Assembly: GCA_002385735.1 (NCBI GenBank)
Contig: DGEB01000036.1
Coordinates: forward strand, 22,472 to 46,161
Origin: Peptococcaceae bacterium UBA3937
GTDB lineage: Bacteria; Bacillota; Peptococcia; DRI-13; DTU073
Length of the DNA stretch: 23,690 bases
Direction: 5' to 3'
A program made the translations under genes and the position numbers. Positions 15,569-23,525 of the stretch are shown here, one piece after another (position 1 is the first letter of the stretch; every line of letters begins with the position of its first letter). A model generated the notes under the pieces. It made no database searches and was not told the DNA's origin. It saw only the letters and a list, made by a program, of their open reading frames with translations.

Positions 15569-16153
15569 ATGGAAAAGGGTAGAAAAATAGTTCTACGTCC
15601 TTTAAAACAGCAAGATGCGGAATTAGTTCAGAAATGGTACGTGGATAAGGATTTTCGTCTGGCTTATGATGAATACACCAGTGTGGACCTGGAGTCGATT
15701 CGAAAGGAGATTGCTTCCCAGGATAAGGCTTCTTTGGAAGACCCCCGGACCGAAAAGATTATTTACCTGGTACAGCGCAAAAGTGACCTGCGGCCGATTG
15801 GCTTAGCCGGGCTGCGCCATATTGACCGTCATAACGGCAATGTGGAACTGCTGCTGGGGATCGGTGAGAAAGACATGCGGCTGGCCGGCTATGGGATTGA
15901 TATTCTAATTGTGCTGTTGGATATTGTTTTTTACCGGCTGGGTTTGGAAAAGGCCTATTTGAATATTTATGACAATCACGATTTGGGCTTGCGCAGCGCG
16001 ATCAGCTTTGGTTTTATTACCGAAGGGAAACTACGCAAACAAGTGTTTGTGGAAGGCAAGTACATCGATTTATGGGTTCTTGGTTTATTGAAAGCGGAAT
16101 ACGAAGCCTTATCGATTGTGCCGAAATGGAAGAATCGATACACGAAGAAGTAG
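15569..16153 (+). CDS. GNAT-family N-acetyltransferase (RimJ/RimL-like)
   Basis: A 194-residue acetyltransferase that moves acetyl from acetyl-CoA to an amine. IVLRPLKQQDAELVQKWY at the start, VELLLGIGEKDMRLAGYGIDIL around 92-113 (the acetyl-CoA binding region, here without the classic QxxGxG) and the NIYDNHDLGLRSAISFGFITEGKLRKQVFVEGKYIDLWVLG ending (about 131-171) agree with RimJ/RimL/SpeG-type members. The substrate, protein terminus or small amine, cannot be told. AAGGTGGG and AAAGG precede the ATG. It lies between DUF1015 and the YgjP-like peptidase gene, 9 bases from the latter. Confidence 0.88.
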   Translation: MEKGRKIVLRPLKQQDAELVQKWYVDKDFRLAYDEYTSVDLESIRKEIASQDKASLEDPRTEKIIYLVQRKSDLRPIGLAGLRHIDRHNGNVELLLGIGEKDMRLAGYGIDILIVLLDIVFYRLGLEKAYLNIYDNHDLGLRSAISFGFITEGKLRKQVFVEGKYIDLWVLGLLKAEYEALSIVPKWKNRYTKK

Positions 16154-16162
16154 GATGAAGTT

Positions 16163-16792
16163 GTGGCGCGTAAGATTTCGAGAATGAGTGTTCGAAAGTG
16201 GAGTGATCTTGTGCAAGAGAAGTTGCCGCAGGTGTTCGTAGAATACCGGGACAAACGGAATTCGTCGGGCAAGATTCGCGATGGCGTGATTCATTTATCT
16301 ATATCCAGCAGGCTTTCCCCGGCGGAGCAAGAGGTACATATTAAAAAGTTGACCGAAAAATTATTGGCCAAACTGCATTGGGCGCAACAATACGATTTTT
16401 CCTGGGGAGAAGGCCCGGTGAAAACGGATCAGGACCTCATGCGGCTTGCGGATACCATTAATCGAGCGTATTATAATTACCCTTTCCGGCAGATTTCTTT
16501 TCATGAGCAAAAAACCACCTGGGGGACCTGCAGCGGGAAGACCAGGCAAATTTACATCTCTGCCCGGCTGATTGGTGCGCCGCTGGAGTTTCTGTGGTAC
16601 GTGGTAACCCATGAACTCTGTCATCTGGCGGAGCCCAGGCACAACCAGCGCTTCTGGAATCTGGTGAGTAAAGCTTGCCCCAATTACCAGGAGTGCCGGC
16701 GCCGTTTGAAGGCCTTTGGCTTGCAACTGGTGGGGCTGCCCAACTCCTTGCCCGGCGGAATGCCATTAGAAAAAGACCATGTTTCCATTTAG
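16163..16792 (+). CDS. YgjP-like (DUF45) zinc metallopeptidase
   Basis: A 209-residue protein with the YgjP/DUF45 core: TTWGTCSGKTRQIYIS (about 113-128), then VTHELCHLAEPRHNQRFW with the zinc motif HELCH (H150, E151, H154) and a third likely ligand at H160. The fold is related to SprT/WLM peptidases; bacterial members are widespread but their substrates are unknown. The N-terminal 80 residues hold a basic segment and a helical region, without signal peptide, so it acts in the cytoplasm. The GTG start at 16163 follows AGGATGAAG. The stop codon lies inside the terminator hairpin. Confidence 0.88.
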   Translation: MARKISRMSVRKWSDLVQEKLPQVFVEYRDKRNSSGKIRDGVIHLSISSRLSPAEQEVHIKKLTEKLLAKLHWAQQYDFSWGEGPVKTDQDLMRLADTINRAYYNYPFRQISFHEQKTTWGTCSGKTRQIYISARLIGAPLEFLWYVVTHELCHLAEPRHNQRFWNLVSKACPNYQECRRRLKAFGLQLVGLPNSLPGGMPLEKDHVSI

Positions 16793-16808
16793 GAACATGG
16801 CCTTTTTT
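16775..16808. terminator. Bidirectional rho-independent terminator
   Basis: CCATGTTTCC (from 16777) pairs with GGAACATGG (to 16800), with one bulged T and a 5-base loop. TTTTTT follows on the plus strand. On the minus strand the complementary AAAAAG before the stem gives a T-run, so it can also terminate metF, which ends at 16831. It lies between convergent genes. Confidence 0.85.
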
Positions 16809-16830
16809 CGTTCGTGTAAAGAAGCTCTAT

Positions 16831-17718
16831 TTACTTTTGCAGCATCCTGCGGAAGGGGGTAATATTTTCAGTGATCCGGCGGGCGATTTCCGGCCGGTTC
16901 ATGGTATAGATGTGGATACCGTCAACCCCCCAGGCCAACAGGTCGATGATTTGTTCTGTCGCATAGTAGATTCCCGCTTCGGTCAAAAGCTCGGTGTTAT
17001 CCCCGTATTTCTCGAGGAGACGCGTGAATTTGTTGGGGAGGGCGGTGTTGCTAAAGGACAGGCAACGCTCGATCTGTTTTTTGCTCAGCATGGGCATAAT
17101 GCCCGCCAGGACGGGGATGTTGACGCCGGTTTTCCTTATTTTATCCATAAATTTGTAGAACATTTCATTATCGTAAAACAGTTGGGTAATCAGGAAATCC
17201 GTTCCGGCGTTTACTTTTATTTTCAGGTATTCAATGTCTTTTTCCAAGCTGATGCATTCCACATGTCCTTCCGGATAGCAGGCTGCGCCGATACAGAAAG
17301 CCTTTTTCTGTTTAAGCTGGTAGATGAGGTCACTGGCGTAGCGGTAGTGCAGCGGGGTGGGAAAAACAAAGCTGGGGTCCTGGGGAAGGTCTCCCCTCAA
17401 AGCCAGGATATTTTCAATTTGGTTCTCCTGAAGCTTTGCAACGATACCTTCGATTTCCTCCTTGGTGGAGGAAATACAGGTGAGGTGAGCCAGGGCTTCA
17501 ATCCCGTGTTTTTGTTTAATGTGCGAGGCGATTTCCACGGTGCGGTCTTTGCTGCTGCCTCCGGCGCCGTAAGTGACGCTGATAAAATCAGGCTTTAAGT
17601 TGCTTAACCCTTCGATGGTTGTAAAGATCGTATCCATCGGCATGTTCTTTTTGGGCGGGAAAATTTCGAACGACAAAGTAGCTCCTTTTTTCCGGGCGAA
17701 CAAATCTTTAAGATACAT
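16831..17718 (-). CDS. metF: Methylenetetrahydrofolate reductase
   Basis: A 295-residue FAD enzyme that reduces 5,10-methylene- to 5-methyl-tetrahydrofolate for methionine synthesis, or the equivalent step of the methyl branch of acetogens. LSFEIFPPK (with the catalytic Glu), ISVTYGAGGSS, ALAHLTCIS, ILALRGDLP and FLITQLFYD are signature stretches of MetF, and length is normal. I choose the ATG at 17718: AAAGGTGA lies 8 bases ahead, and an in-frame GTG at 17730 would overlap this ribosome site. A near-consensus promoter lies upstream. No metV or corrinoid methyltransferase lies next to it, so a methionine role is more likely than an acetogenic one, though this is inference. Confidence 0.95.
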   Translation of the reverse strand: MYLKDLFARKKGATLSFEIFPPKKNMPMDTIFTTIEGLSNLKPDFISVTYGAGGSSKDRTVEIASHIKQKHGIEALAHLTCISSTKEEIEGIVAKLQENQIENILALRGDLPQDPSFVFPTPLHYRYASDLIYQLKQKKAFCIGAACYPEGHVECISLEKDIEYLKIKVNAGTDFLITQLFYDNEMFYKFMDKIRKTGVNIPVLAGIMPMLSKKQIERCLSFSNTALPNKFTRLLEKYGDNTELLTEAGIYYATEQIIDLLAWGVDGIHIYTMNRPEIARRITENITPFRRMLQK

Positions 17719-17764
17719 TGGATCGGTCACCTTTCTTGATTAAATATTTGGCTAAGTTACTAGC

Positions 17765-17793
17765 ATTTTAATTGATTAACCGAAAGCTGTCAA
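17765..17793 (-). promoter_or_regulatory. Strong sigma-A promoter of metF
   Basis: On the minus strand TTGACA (17793-17788), 17 bases and TAAAAT (17770-17765) form a near-perfect housekeeping promoter 47 bases before the chosen ATG. No S-box or T-box leader fits in the short gap, so metF is not under a usual SAM riboswitch here. Confidence 0.75.
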
Positions 17794-17869
17794 CCAAAAA
17801 TGACTTTCCTGATTATTGCGTCAACACCATGTTTGCTTATATAGAAGGATTATTCGAGATAATAAAGGA

Positions 17870-17892
17870 CAAGGGAGCGTTGCGCTCCCTTG
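17870..17892 (-). terminator. Terminator hairpin of the M42 peptidase gene
   Basis: CAAGGGAGCG (17870-17879) and CGCTCCCTTG (17883-17892) pair perfectly over 10 bases around a 3-base loop. It lies 18 bases after the peptidase stop codon on the minus strand, with only a weak T-rich tail (CCTTTATTAT). Confidence 0.7.
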
Positions 17893-17910
17893 AAGGATAA
17901 CCCTGCTGTT

Positions 17911-18984
17911 TTAGCTTCCTTGTTTGATGTTTTCCACGGTATCCGCGTCCAGTCCTTTAATTAGGGCTAGCAAGAGTCGCAAGGCGTTCTCGTAGTCATC
18001 ATATTGGAAAACGCCGTAATGGCTGTGGATATAGCGGGTGGGGATGCTGAGGACGACCGTAGGGACGCCGGGACCGGTTTTATGTATCGCTCCTCCGTCG
18101 GTGCCGCCGCCCATCATGGTATTGTACTGGAGGGGGATCTGTTCCTGGCGGGCGGTATCGATGACATAGTTACGTAAATTGCGGTTACCGATTACGGTGG
18201 CATCGGCCAGGGTAAGAACCGGCCCTTGCCCTAATTTAATTTCCGGTTCTTCTTTTTCCAAACCGGGCGTATCGGTAGCAATGGTCACATCCACCGTCAG
18301 GCAAATATCCGGCATAATCACATTGGCGGAGGTGGTGGCGCCCCGCAGTCCCACTTCTTCCTGCACGGTGCCTACCCCATAGACCGTATTGGGATGCTGT
18401 GTTCCCCACAGTTCCTCCAGGACATTGATGAACAGGCAGCAGCCGATGCGGTTGTCAATTGCTTTGGACATGATCATTTTTTCGCCCAGCACGTGAAAGC
18501 TGCTGTCCGGGATAATCGGATCGCCGGGCAGAATCCCCATGCTTTCTTCGGCTTCTTCCCGGCTCTGGGCACCCACATCGATAAACATTTCCTTTTTTTC
18601 CACCAGCTTGTTCTTATCCTTTTCGGAAAGCAGATGGGGAGGGGTGGAACCGATGATGCCGGTCACATCTCCCTTTTTTGTTTTGATGATTACCTTTTGG
18701 GCCAGGAGCACCTGATCATACCAGCCCCCCAGGGGAATGAATTTAATAAAGCCCTGTTTGGTGATGCTGTTGACCATAAACCCAATCTCGTCCATATGCC
18801 CGGGAATCATAATTTTGGGGGAACCAGAAGCCCCTACCTTTTTACAAATCAAGCTGCCCAGGTTGTCCTGGGAAAAATCTGCCTTGCCGGCAAGACGGTT
18901 TTTGATTAGCTCTTTGACGTTATGCTCAAAGCCGGAAGGACCGTGGGTCAAAGTCAAGTCTTTAATCAGCTCCAAGTGTTTCAT
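17911..18984 (-). CDS. M42-family metalloaminopeptidase
   Basis: A 357-residue dinuclear metal peptidase of the M42 family (FrvX/YsdC/TET-like), which trims amino acids from peptides in the cytoplasm, often as a 12-subunit particle. THGPSGFE near residue 13 is the family's start. The metal and catalytic residues are H63 (PGHMDEIG), D177 (KAIDNR), E209 and E210 (QEEVGLRG), D232 (TVDVT) and H320 (RYIHSH), all present. MMGGGTDGGAIH is also typical. The ATG at 18984 has AAAGGAGG 12 bases ahead, somewhat distant. Family members have been called cellulases in old annotations; that is not supported. It is transcribed towards metF but ends with its own hairpin. Confidence 0.93.
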   Translation of the reverse strand: MKHLELIKDLTLTHGPSGFEHNVKELIKNRLAGKADFSQDNLGSLICKKVGASGSPKIMIPGHMDEIGFMVNSITKQGFIKFIPLGGWYDQVLLAQKVIIKTKKGDVTGIIGSTPPHLLSEKDKNKLVEKKEMFIDVGAQSREEAEESMGILPGDPIIPDSSFHVLGEKMIMSKAIDNRIGCCLFINVLEELWGTQHPNTVYGVGTVQEEVGLRGATTSANVIMPDICLTVDVTIATDTPGLEKEEPEIKLGQGPVLTLADATVIGNRNLRNYVIDTARQEQIPLQYNTMMGGGTDGGAIHKTGPGVPTVVLSIPTRYIHSHYGVFQYDDYENALRLLLALIKGLDADTVENIKQGS

Positions 18985-19041
18985 AAACCTGCTGTGCCTC
19001 CTTTTGATGGTTATTTTTTGCCAGGGGGATGTTCGTTATTA

Positions 19042-19047
19042 ATTATA
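19042..19047 (-). promoter_or_regulatory. Likely -10 box of the M42 peptidase promoter
   Basis: A perfect TATAAT on the minus strand (19047-19042), 57 bases before the ATG. The -35 position, TTTTCC or nearby, is poor. Confidence 0.4.
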
Positions 19048-19126
19048 GCGCAATTATCGTTCAATGGAAAAAACAGTAGAAAAGATTGTGACGAAGAAAA
19101 CGGAATAAAAAAAGATCGTGTCGGTA

Positions 19127-19135
19127 TGGTATAAT
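19127..19135 (+). promoter_or_regulatory. Extended -10 promoter of the priA cluster
   Basis: TGGTATAAT at 19127-19135 is a perfect TGnTATAAT element, 75 bases ahead of the priA start. There is no clear -35 box. It should drive priA-def-fmt. Confidence 0.55.
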
Positions 19136-19210
19136 TTTTATAGCTGGAAGGTGCATAGTGAGCACGGTAACTAAGCGCAATAAAAAATTTAAGTAGAAGG
19201 TGAAGCGGCC

Positions 19211-21841
19211 TTGTATGCCAATGTCTTAATCGTGGAAACGCCCGGGAATATCGATCAAATATATACCTATGCCATTCCCGCCGGAATGAAGGTGGAAGTG
19301 GGGGCGATGGTTTTGGTTCCGTTGCGGCGGCGGAACTGTAAAGGGATCGTGCTGTCTGTGCAGGAAACAAGGCCGGTTTTTGACCATAAAAGCAGCCCCA
19401 AGAGCGCAGGTAAAGGCAGCGCAAGCCTAAGCAACGACGGTAAGAAGGAAAGCGAGGAACAGGAAAGCAAGGTTAAGGAAATCCGAATCAGGGAAATCAA
19501 ACAGGTCTTTGCAGGGCCGTCGATGGTGACCCCTGCAGCGTTGGAGTTGGCTCATTGGATGGCCGACTATTACGTTTGTTCATTACAGAAGGTAATTCAG
19601 CTTTTCCTGCCGCCTCCGGTGCGGGTGAAGGAAAAGCTTGTTTATCTTTTCAACCCGGTCCGGGTTGGTTCCGTGGAGGAAAAGCTTTTGCCGGAAGCGG
19701 AACGCCGGATTCTGGAGCTGTTGCGGCCGAAAGGAACCGGGGCCGCAGGGCTAACTGCTTCGGAAATAAAGCGCAAAATGGGACAAGCAGTGGAGCAGGA
19801 ACTGGCCAATTTGGTGACCCAGCAATATCTAACTGTAGAAATAGTGTACGAGCCCCGGGTAACACCTAAGAAGGAAACGATGTTTCGCCTTAAGCCTAGC
19901 GCGAGCGTGGTTCCGGAGAATCCGGAAAACCCGGAGAATTCCGAGCATCCGCAAAATCCTGAGAATGCGGAGCAGTCCGGCAATGCCGGGTCCGCGAAGG
20001 ATGGCGGGCCGCTGGAGCTTTTAAAGCGGGCCCCTCGCCAGCAGGCTATCTTTAACCTGTTGCAGGAGCAGCCCCATTCCCTTACGGAGTTGAAAGAAAA
20101 AGGCGTCTATAAGCCCGATGCCATCAAAGCGCTAATCGACAAGGGCTTAATCGAAAAGTTCGAGCAAGGAATCGAAAGAATCCCCTATGGGGGACAGATA
20201 GAGGTGAGCAGGCCCCGTTTCCTCAATGCTGCTCAACAAGAAGCCTGTCAAACGCTCTGCGGGAGCCTTGCCGGTCAGAGCCGCTGCAAGTGGCTGCTTT
20301 ACGGCGTTACCGGCAGCGGGAAAACCGAGGTCTATTTACGGGTGATGGAGGAGGCATTAAAACAAGGCAAGCAGGTGCTTTATCTGGTGCCGGAAATTGC
20401 CTTAGCCTCCCAGGTGATTATCCAGTTGCTGGCTGCTTTCGGGGAACAGGTGGCCGTCCTGCATAGTGCTTTAGCGGAAGGAGAAAGATATGATCAATGG
20501 CGGAAAATCAAGGAAGGCCGGGCCAAGGTGGTTTTGGGGCCCCGTTCTGCTGTGTTTGCCCCCTTCAGCAAGCTGGGGCTGATCATCATTGATGAGGAGC
20601 ACGAGAACACCTATAAGCAGAACGAGCCGGATCCACGTTATGACGCCCGCACCGTCGCCGAAAAGATGGCCGAGTTGACCGGCGCCGTCTTGGTGTTGGG
20701 TTCGGCCACGCCATCCCTGCGCACTTTTTATGCGGCTTCCCAGGGAAAATACGGTTTGTTGAAACTGGCCGGGCGGGTAGGCTCCCGGCTGCTGCCCCAT
20801 ATCGAAATCATTGATATGAAGCGGGAAAGGCTGGAAGGCAACAGCGGGCTTTTCAGCGCCAAACTGCTGGCCGCCTTGCGCCAGACTATCGAGGCCGGGG
20901 AACAGGCGATCCTGTTTATCAACAGAAGGGGTTTTCACACCTACGTGATGTGCCGCGAGTGCGGCAAGCCACTGCTTTGTCCCCGCTGTAATATTACCTT
21001 GAATTATCACCGAGCCAAAGGAAAACTCGTTTGCCATTATTGTAACTTTGTCCGTGCCCTGCCGCGTAACTGCCCTTTTTGCGGCAGCACTTACGTCCGC
21101 TATTACGGTACCGGCACGGAACGGGTGGCGGAAGAGTTGCGGCGGTTTTTCCCGGAACTGCCTTTTATCCGCATGGACACCGACACCACCCAGAGAAAAG
21201 ACAGCCACTTTCAAATGCTGCAGGCTTTTCGGGAAGGACGGGCCAAGGTGTTGATCGGCACCCAAATGATTGCCAAAGGGCTGGATTTCCCCCAGGTGAC
21301 GATGGTGGGGATTCTCAATCCGGACTTTCTGTTGAACATGCCTGATTACCAGGCCGGCGAGCGGGCCTTTCAACTGATGACCCAGGTGGCAGGCCGCGCC
21401 GGGCGGGGCGAGGAGCCCGGGAACGTGTATATCCAGACATATGATCCGGAGCATTATCTTTTTGCTGCGGTGCTCAAGCAGGATTACGAGGAGTTTTACC
21501 GGCAGGAAATAGCCAACCGCCAGATGCTGCAGTATCCTCCCTTTACCTATCTTGCCCGCATTCTGGCCAGCGGGTATAATGAAAAACAGGTTCAGGAACG
21601 GATTGCCTATTGGGCCGCGTTGCTCGAAAAGCAACTGGCGGAGGAGAAAACCGTGGAAATATTAGGGCCCGGCCCGGCCCCGATAGATTTTTTGAAAAAA
21701 CGCTATCGATATCATATAATTATTAAAAGCACAGAGCTTGTCCCGGTGCAAAAACTAGCCAGCCTGGTCCGGGAGAAAGCGTTGACCCTGGGGGGAGAAA
21801 TCCGCACTATCATTGATGTGGAGCCCCAGAGTTTACTGTAG
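19211..21841 (+). CDS. priA: Primosomal protein N' (replication restart helicase)
   Basis: An 876-residue helicase that reloads the replicative helicase at stalled forks. The N-terminal 3'-end-binding domain (YANVLIVETPGNIDQIYTYAIP) is followed by a winged helix, then the helicase core with Walker A GVTGSGKT (365-372) and the DEEH box (461-464). The zinc site has paired cysteines from C581 (CRECGKPLLCPRC ... CHYC ... CPFC), and the second helicase lobe has TGTERVAEELRRFFP, GTQMIAKGLDFP and QVAGRAGRGEEPG. The protein is longer than usual (about 730-800), owing to two low-complexity insertions: about residues 60-90 (S, K and E rich) and about 235-260 (repeating NPEN-like units). The TTG start at 19211 follows AGAAGGTGA with 7-base spacing. 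The gene begins the priA-def-fmt group. Confidence 0.96.
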   Translation: MYANVLIVETPGNIDQIYTYAIPAGMKVEVGAMVLVPLRRRNCKGIVLSVQETRPVFDHKSSPKSAGKGSASLSNDGKKESEEQESKVKEIRIREIKQVFAGPSMVTPAALELAHWMADYYVCSLQKVIQLFLPPPVRVKEKLVYLFNPVRVGSVEEKLLPEAERRILELLRPKGTGAAGLTASEIKRKMGQAVEQELANLVTQQYLTVEIVYEPRVTPKKETMFRLKPSASVVPENPENPENSEHPQNPENAEQSGNAGSAKDGGPLELLKRAPRQQAIFNLLQEQPHSLTELKEKGVYKPDAIKALIDKGLIEKFEQGIERIPYGGQIEVSRPRFLNAAQQEACQTLCGSLAGQSRCKWLLYGVTGSGKTEVYLRVMEEALKQGKQVLYLVPEIALASQVIIQLLAAFGEQVAVLHSALAEGERYDQWRKIKEGRAKVVLGPRSAVFAPFSKLGLIIIDEEHENTYKQNEPDPRYDARTVAEKMAELTGAVLVLGSATPSLRTFYAASQGKYGLLKLAGRVGSRLLPHIEIIDMKRERLEGNSGLFSAKLLAALRQTIEAGEQAILFINRRGFHTYVMCRECGKPLLCPRCNITLNYHRAKGKLVCHYCNFVRALPRNCPFCGSTYVRYYGTGTERVAEELRRFFPELPFIRMDTDTTQRKDSHFQMLQAFREGRAKVLIGTQMIAKGLDFPQVTMVGILNPDFLLNMPDYQAGERAFQLMTQVAGRAGRGEEPGNVYIQTYDPEHYLFAAVLKQDYEEFYRQEIANRQMLQYPPFTYLARILASGYNEKQVQERIAYWAALLEKQLAEEKTVEILGPGPAPIDFLKKRYRYHIIIKSTELVPVQKLASLVREKALTLGGEIRTIIDVEPQSLL

Positions 21842-21962
21842 ACGGTTTCATGGAAGAAGCTTACCGGTTCAATCGCATGGATGCTTGAACATAGGGAGGA
21901 AACAGCGTTAATCGAATGATGATTTATGCTGGCGTTCAAGAAAAAGAGGAGGGGAAGCAAGG

Positions 21963-22421
21963 ATGGCTGTTTATCAAATCGTGGAAACCGGGGATGAAAT
22001 ATTACGTATGCCGGCGAAAAAAATCGAAAAAATTACGCCGAATGTGGGCAAATTGTTAGATAACCTGCGGGACACTTTAGAAGCCTCCGAGACCGGGGTG
22101 GGTCTGGCCGCGCCGCAAATCGGCATCTCCAAACGGGCCATTGTCGTTAGTTATGAAGAGGAGTATTATGAATTAATCAACCCGGAAATCGTAAGCAAGG
22201 AAGGGGAAGACACCGATACGGAGGGCTGCTTAAGTGTCCCCGGCGTGCTGGGCGAAGTGACCAGGGCCGTTAAGGTGCAGGTGGTTGGCCTAAATCGCCA
22301 GGGCGAAGAAGTGAAAATTAAGGCGGAAGGCTTTTTGGCGCGGATTTTCCAGCATGAGATCGATCATCTGGAAGGGATTCTCTTTATTGACAGGGCAGAA
22401 AAAATTCGGCGCGTCGAATAA
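21963..22421 (+). CDS. def: Peptide deformylase
   Basis: A 152-residue metalloenzyme that removes the formyl group from the starting methionine of new proteins. The three signature motifs are complete: GVGLAAPQIG (45-54), EGCLS (87-91, with metal ligand C89) and QHEIDHL (130-136, with ligands H131 and H135 and the catalytic E132). The short C-terminal end after the last motif is like the type 1 enzymes of clostridia. Ribosome site GAGGAGGGG precedes the ATG. It stands 121 bases after priA and 30 bases before fmt, whose product adds the same formyl group, so the cycle is encoded together. Confidence 0.97.
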   Translation: MAVYQIVETGDEILRMPAKKIEKITPNVGKLLDNLRDTLEASETGVGLAAPQIGISKRAIVVSYEEEYYELINPEIVSKEGEDTDTEGCLSVPGVLGEVTRAVKVQVVGLNRQGEEVKIKAEGFLARIFQHEIDHLEGILFIDRAEKIRRVE

Positions 22422-22451
22422 GGAAGTTTACTTAAAGGTGGAGTTAGTTTC

Positions 22452-23525
22452 GTGAAACGAATTGTCTTTATGGGGACACCTGACTTTGCGGTGCAGGTAT
22501 TGGAAAAACTAAGTCAAAATAAAGATTGGGAGATCGTTGCTGTAGTGACCCAACCGGACCGGCCCCGCGGCCGGGGACAGCGCCTGAGCTTTTCTCCGGT
22601 GAAGGAAAAGGCGCTGGAGTTGGGGCTAAATGTTCTCCAGCCCGAACGGGTGCGGGAGGAGGTCTTTATCAGGCAACTTATTAAGTTGCGTCCCGACCTG
22701 ATTGTGGTGGCTGCTTTTGGGCAGATCCTGCCGGAGGCCGTCTTGTCCATTCCGCCGCACGGCTGTCTTAATGTTCATGCTTCTTTATTGCCGGCCTATC
22801 GGGGCGCGGCGCCGATTCAGCGGGTTATCATGGAAGGCGGGGAAAAGACCGGTGTTTCGATTATGTTGATGGACAAGGGATTAGACACCGGTGATGTCTT
22901 AGCCCAGGCGGAAATTCCCCTTTCCCCCGGCATGAATTGCGGTGACCTGCACGACTGCCTGGCCCAAATGGGGGCGGAACTGTTGCAGGAGACGATTCCC
23001 CGTTGGCTGCGGGGAGAGATCAAGCCGCTGGCGCAGGAAAGAATCACGGAAAGAGCGCCCAGTTATGCGGCGCCCCTTAAGAAGGAAGACGAAAGAATTT
23101 GCTGGGCAAATTCTGCCAGGATGATTTATAATCAAATCAGGGCGTTAACCCCCTGGCCCGGGGCTCATACTATTTACGAAGGGAAGCCTTTAAAAATCTG
23201 GGAAGCGGTGCCTTATCAGCCGGCTTCTTCTGAGGAGGCCGCAGCTTCAACGGCAGCTTTAGCTTCCGCAACAACAGTTTCAACGAAAACAAAAACGGCT
23301 TCAACTTTAGCAACAACAGCATCAATTGCAACGGCAAAGGGAAGTTCCGGCGCCGCGCCGGGCACGGTGGTAGCTATTGTCAAGGGACAAGGTTTCGTGG
23401 TGCAGACGGGCGAGGGGAAACTGCTCGTTAAACAAGTCCAACCCGTTGGGAAAAAACCTATTTCTGCCCAGAGTTTTCTTAATGGGTATCGTTTAGAGGT
23501 GGGGTATGTCTTTGCCAATATCTGA
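22452..23525 (+). CDS. fmt: Methionyl-tRNA formyltransferase
   Basis: A 357-residue enzyme that formylates initiator Met-tRNA with 10-formyl-tetrahydrofolate. MKRIVFMGTPDFAVQVL at the start, the catalytic set N107 and H109 (NVHASLLPAYRGAAPIQ) and D145 (GLDTGD), and PWPGA in the linker mark Fmt. It is about 40 residues longer than the usual 315. The excess is a low-complexity Ala/Thr/Ser/Lys insertion near residues 257-302, in the C-terminal OB-fold domain that contacts tRNA, after which the fold resumes with APGTVVAIVKGQGFVVQTGEG. The reading frame is open through it. The GTG start follows AAAGGTGGAG. The next gene overlaps its end by 20 bases. Confidence 0.96.
   Translation: MKRIVFMGTPDFAVQVLEKLSQNKDWEIVAVVTQPDRPRGRGQRLSFSPVKEKALELGLNVLQPERVREEVFIRQLIKLRPDLIVVAAFGQILPEAVLSIPPHGCLNVHASLLPAYRGAAPIQRVIMEGGEKTGVSIMLMDKGLDTGDVLAQAEIPLSPGMNCGDLHDCLAQMGAELLQETIPRWLRGEIKPLAQERITERAPSYAAPLKKEDERICWANSARMIYNQIRALTPWPGAHTIYEGKPLKIWEAVPYQPASSEEAAASTAALASATTVSTKTKTASTLATTASIATAKGSSGAAPGTVVAIVKGQGFVVQTGEGKLLVKQVQPVGKKPISAQSFLNGYRLEVGYVFANI

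Noticed and set aside
16675..17598. A 307-codon open frame on the plus strand
   Set aside because: It is antisense to metF, whose protein motifs are unmistakable, and it runs through the bidirectional terminator.
18394..18909. A 171-codon plus-strand frame
   Set aside because: It is antisense to the M42 peptidase, which has all metal ligands; the frame has no ribosome site or recognisable domain.
20471..21634. A 387-codon open frame on the minus strand
   Set aside because: It lies wholly inside priA, which has full helicase and zinc motifs on the other strand. The antisense translation has no family signature and is a product of codon bias.
21842..21962. Small ORFs between priA and def
   Set aside because: The short frames there (for example MEEAYRFNRMDA) lack ribosome sites, or run into def in another frame. 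I see nothing else in this gap except the def ribosome site.
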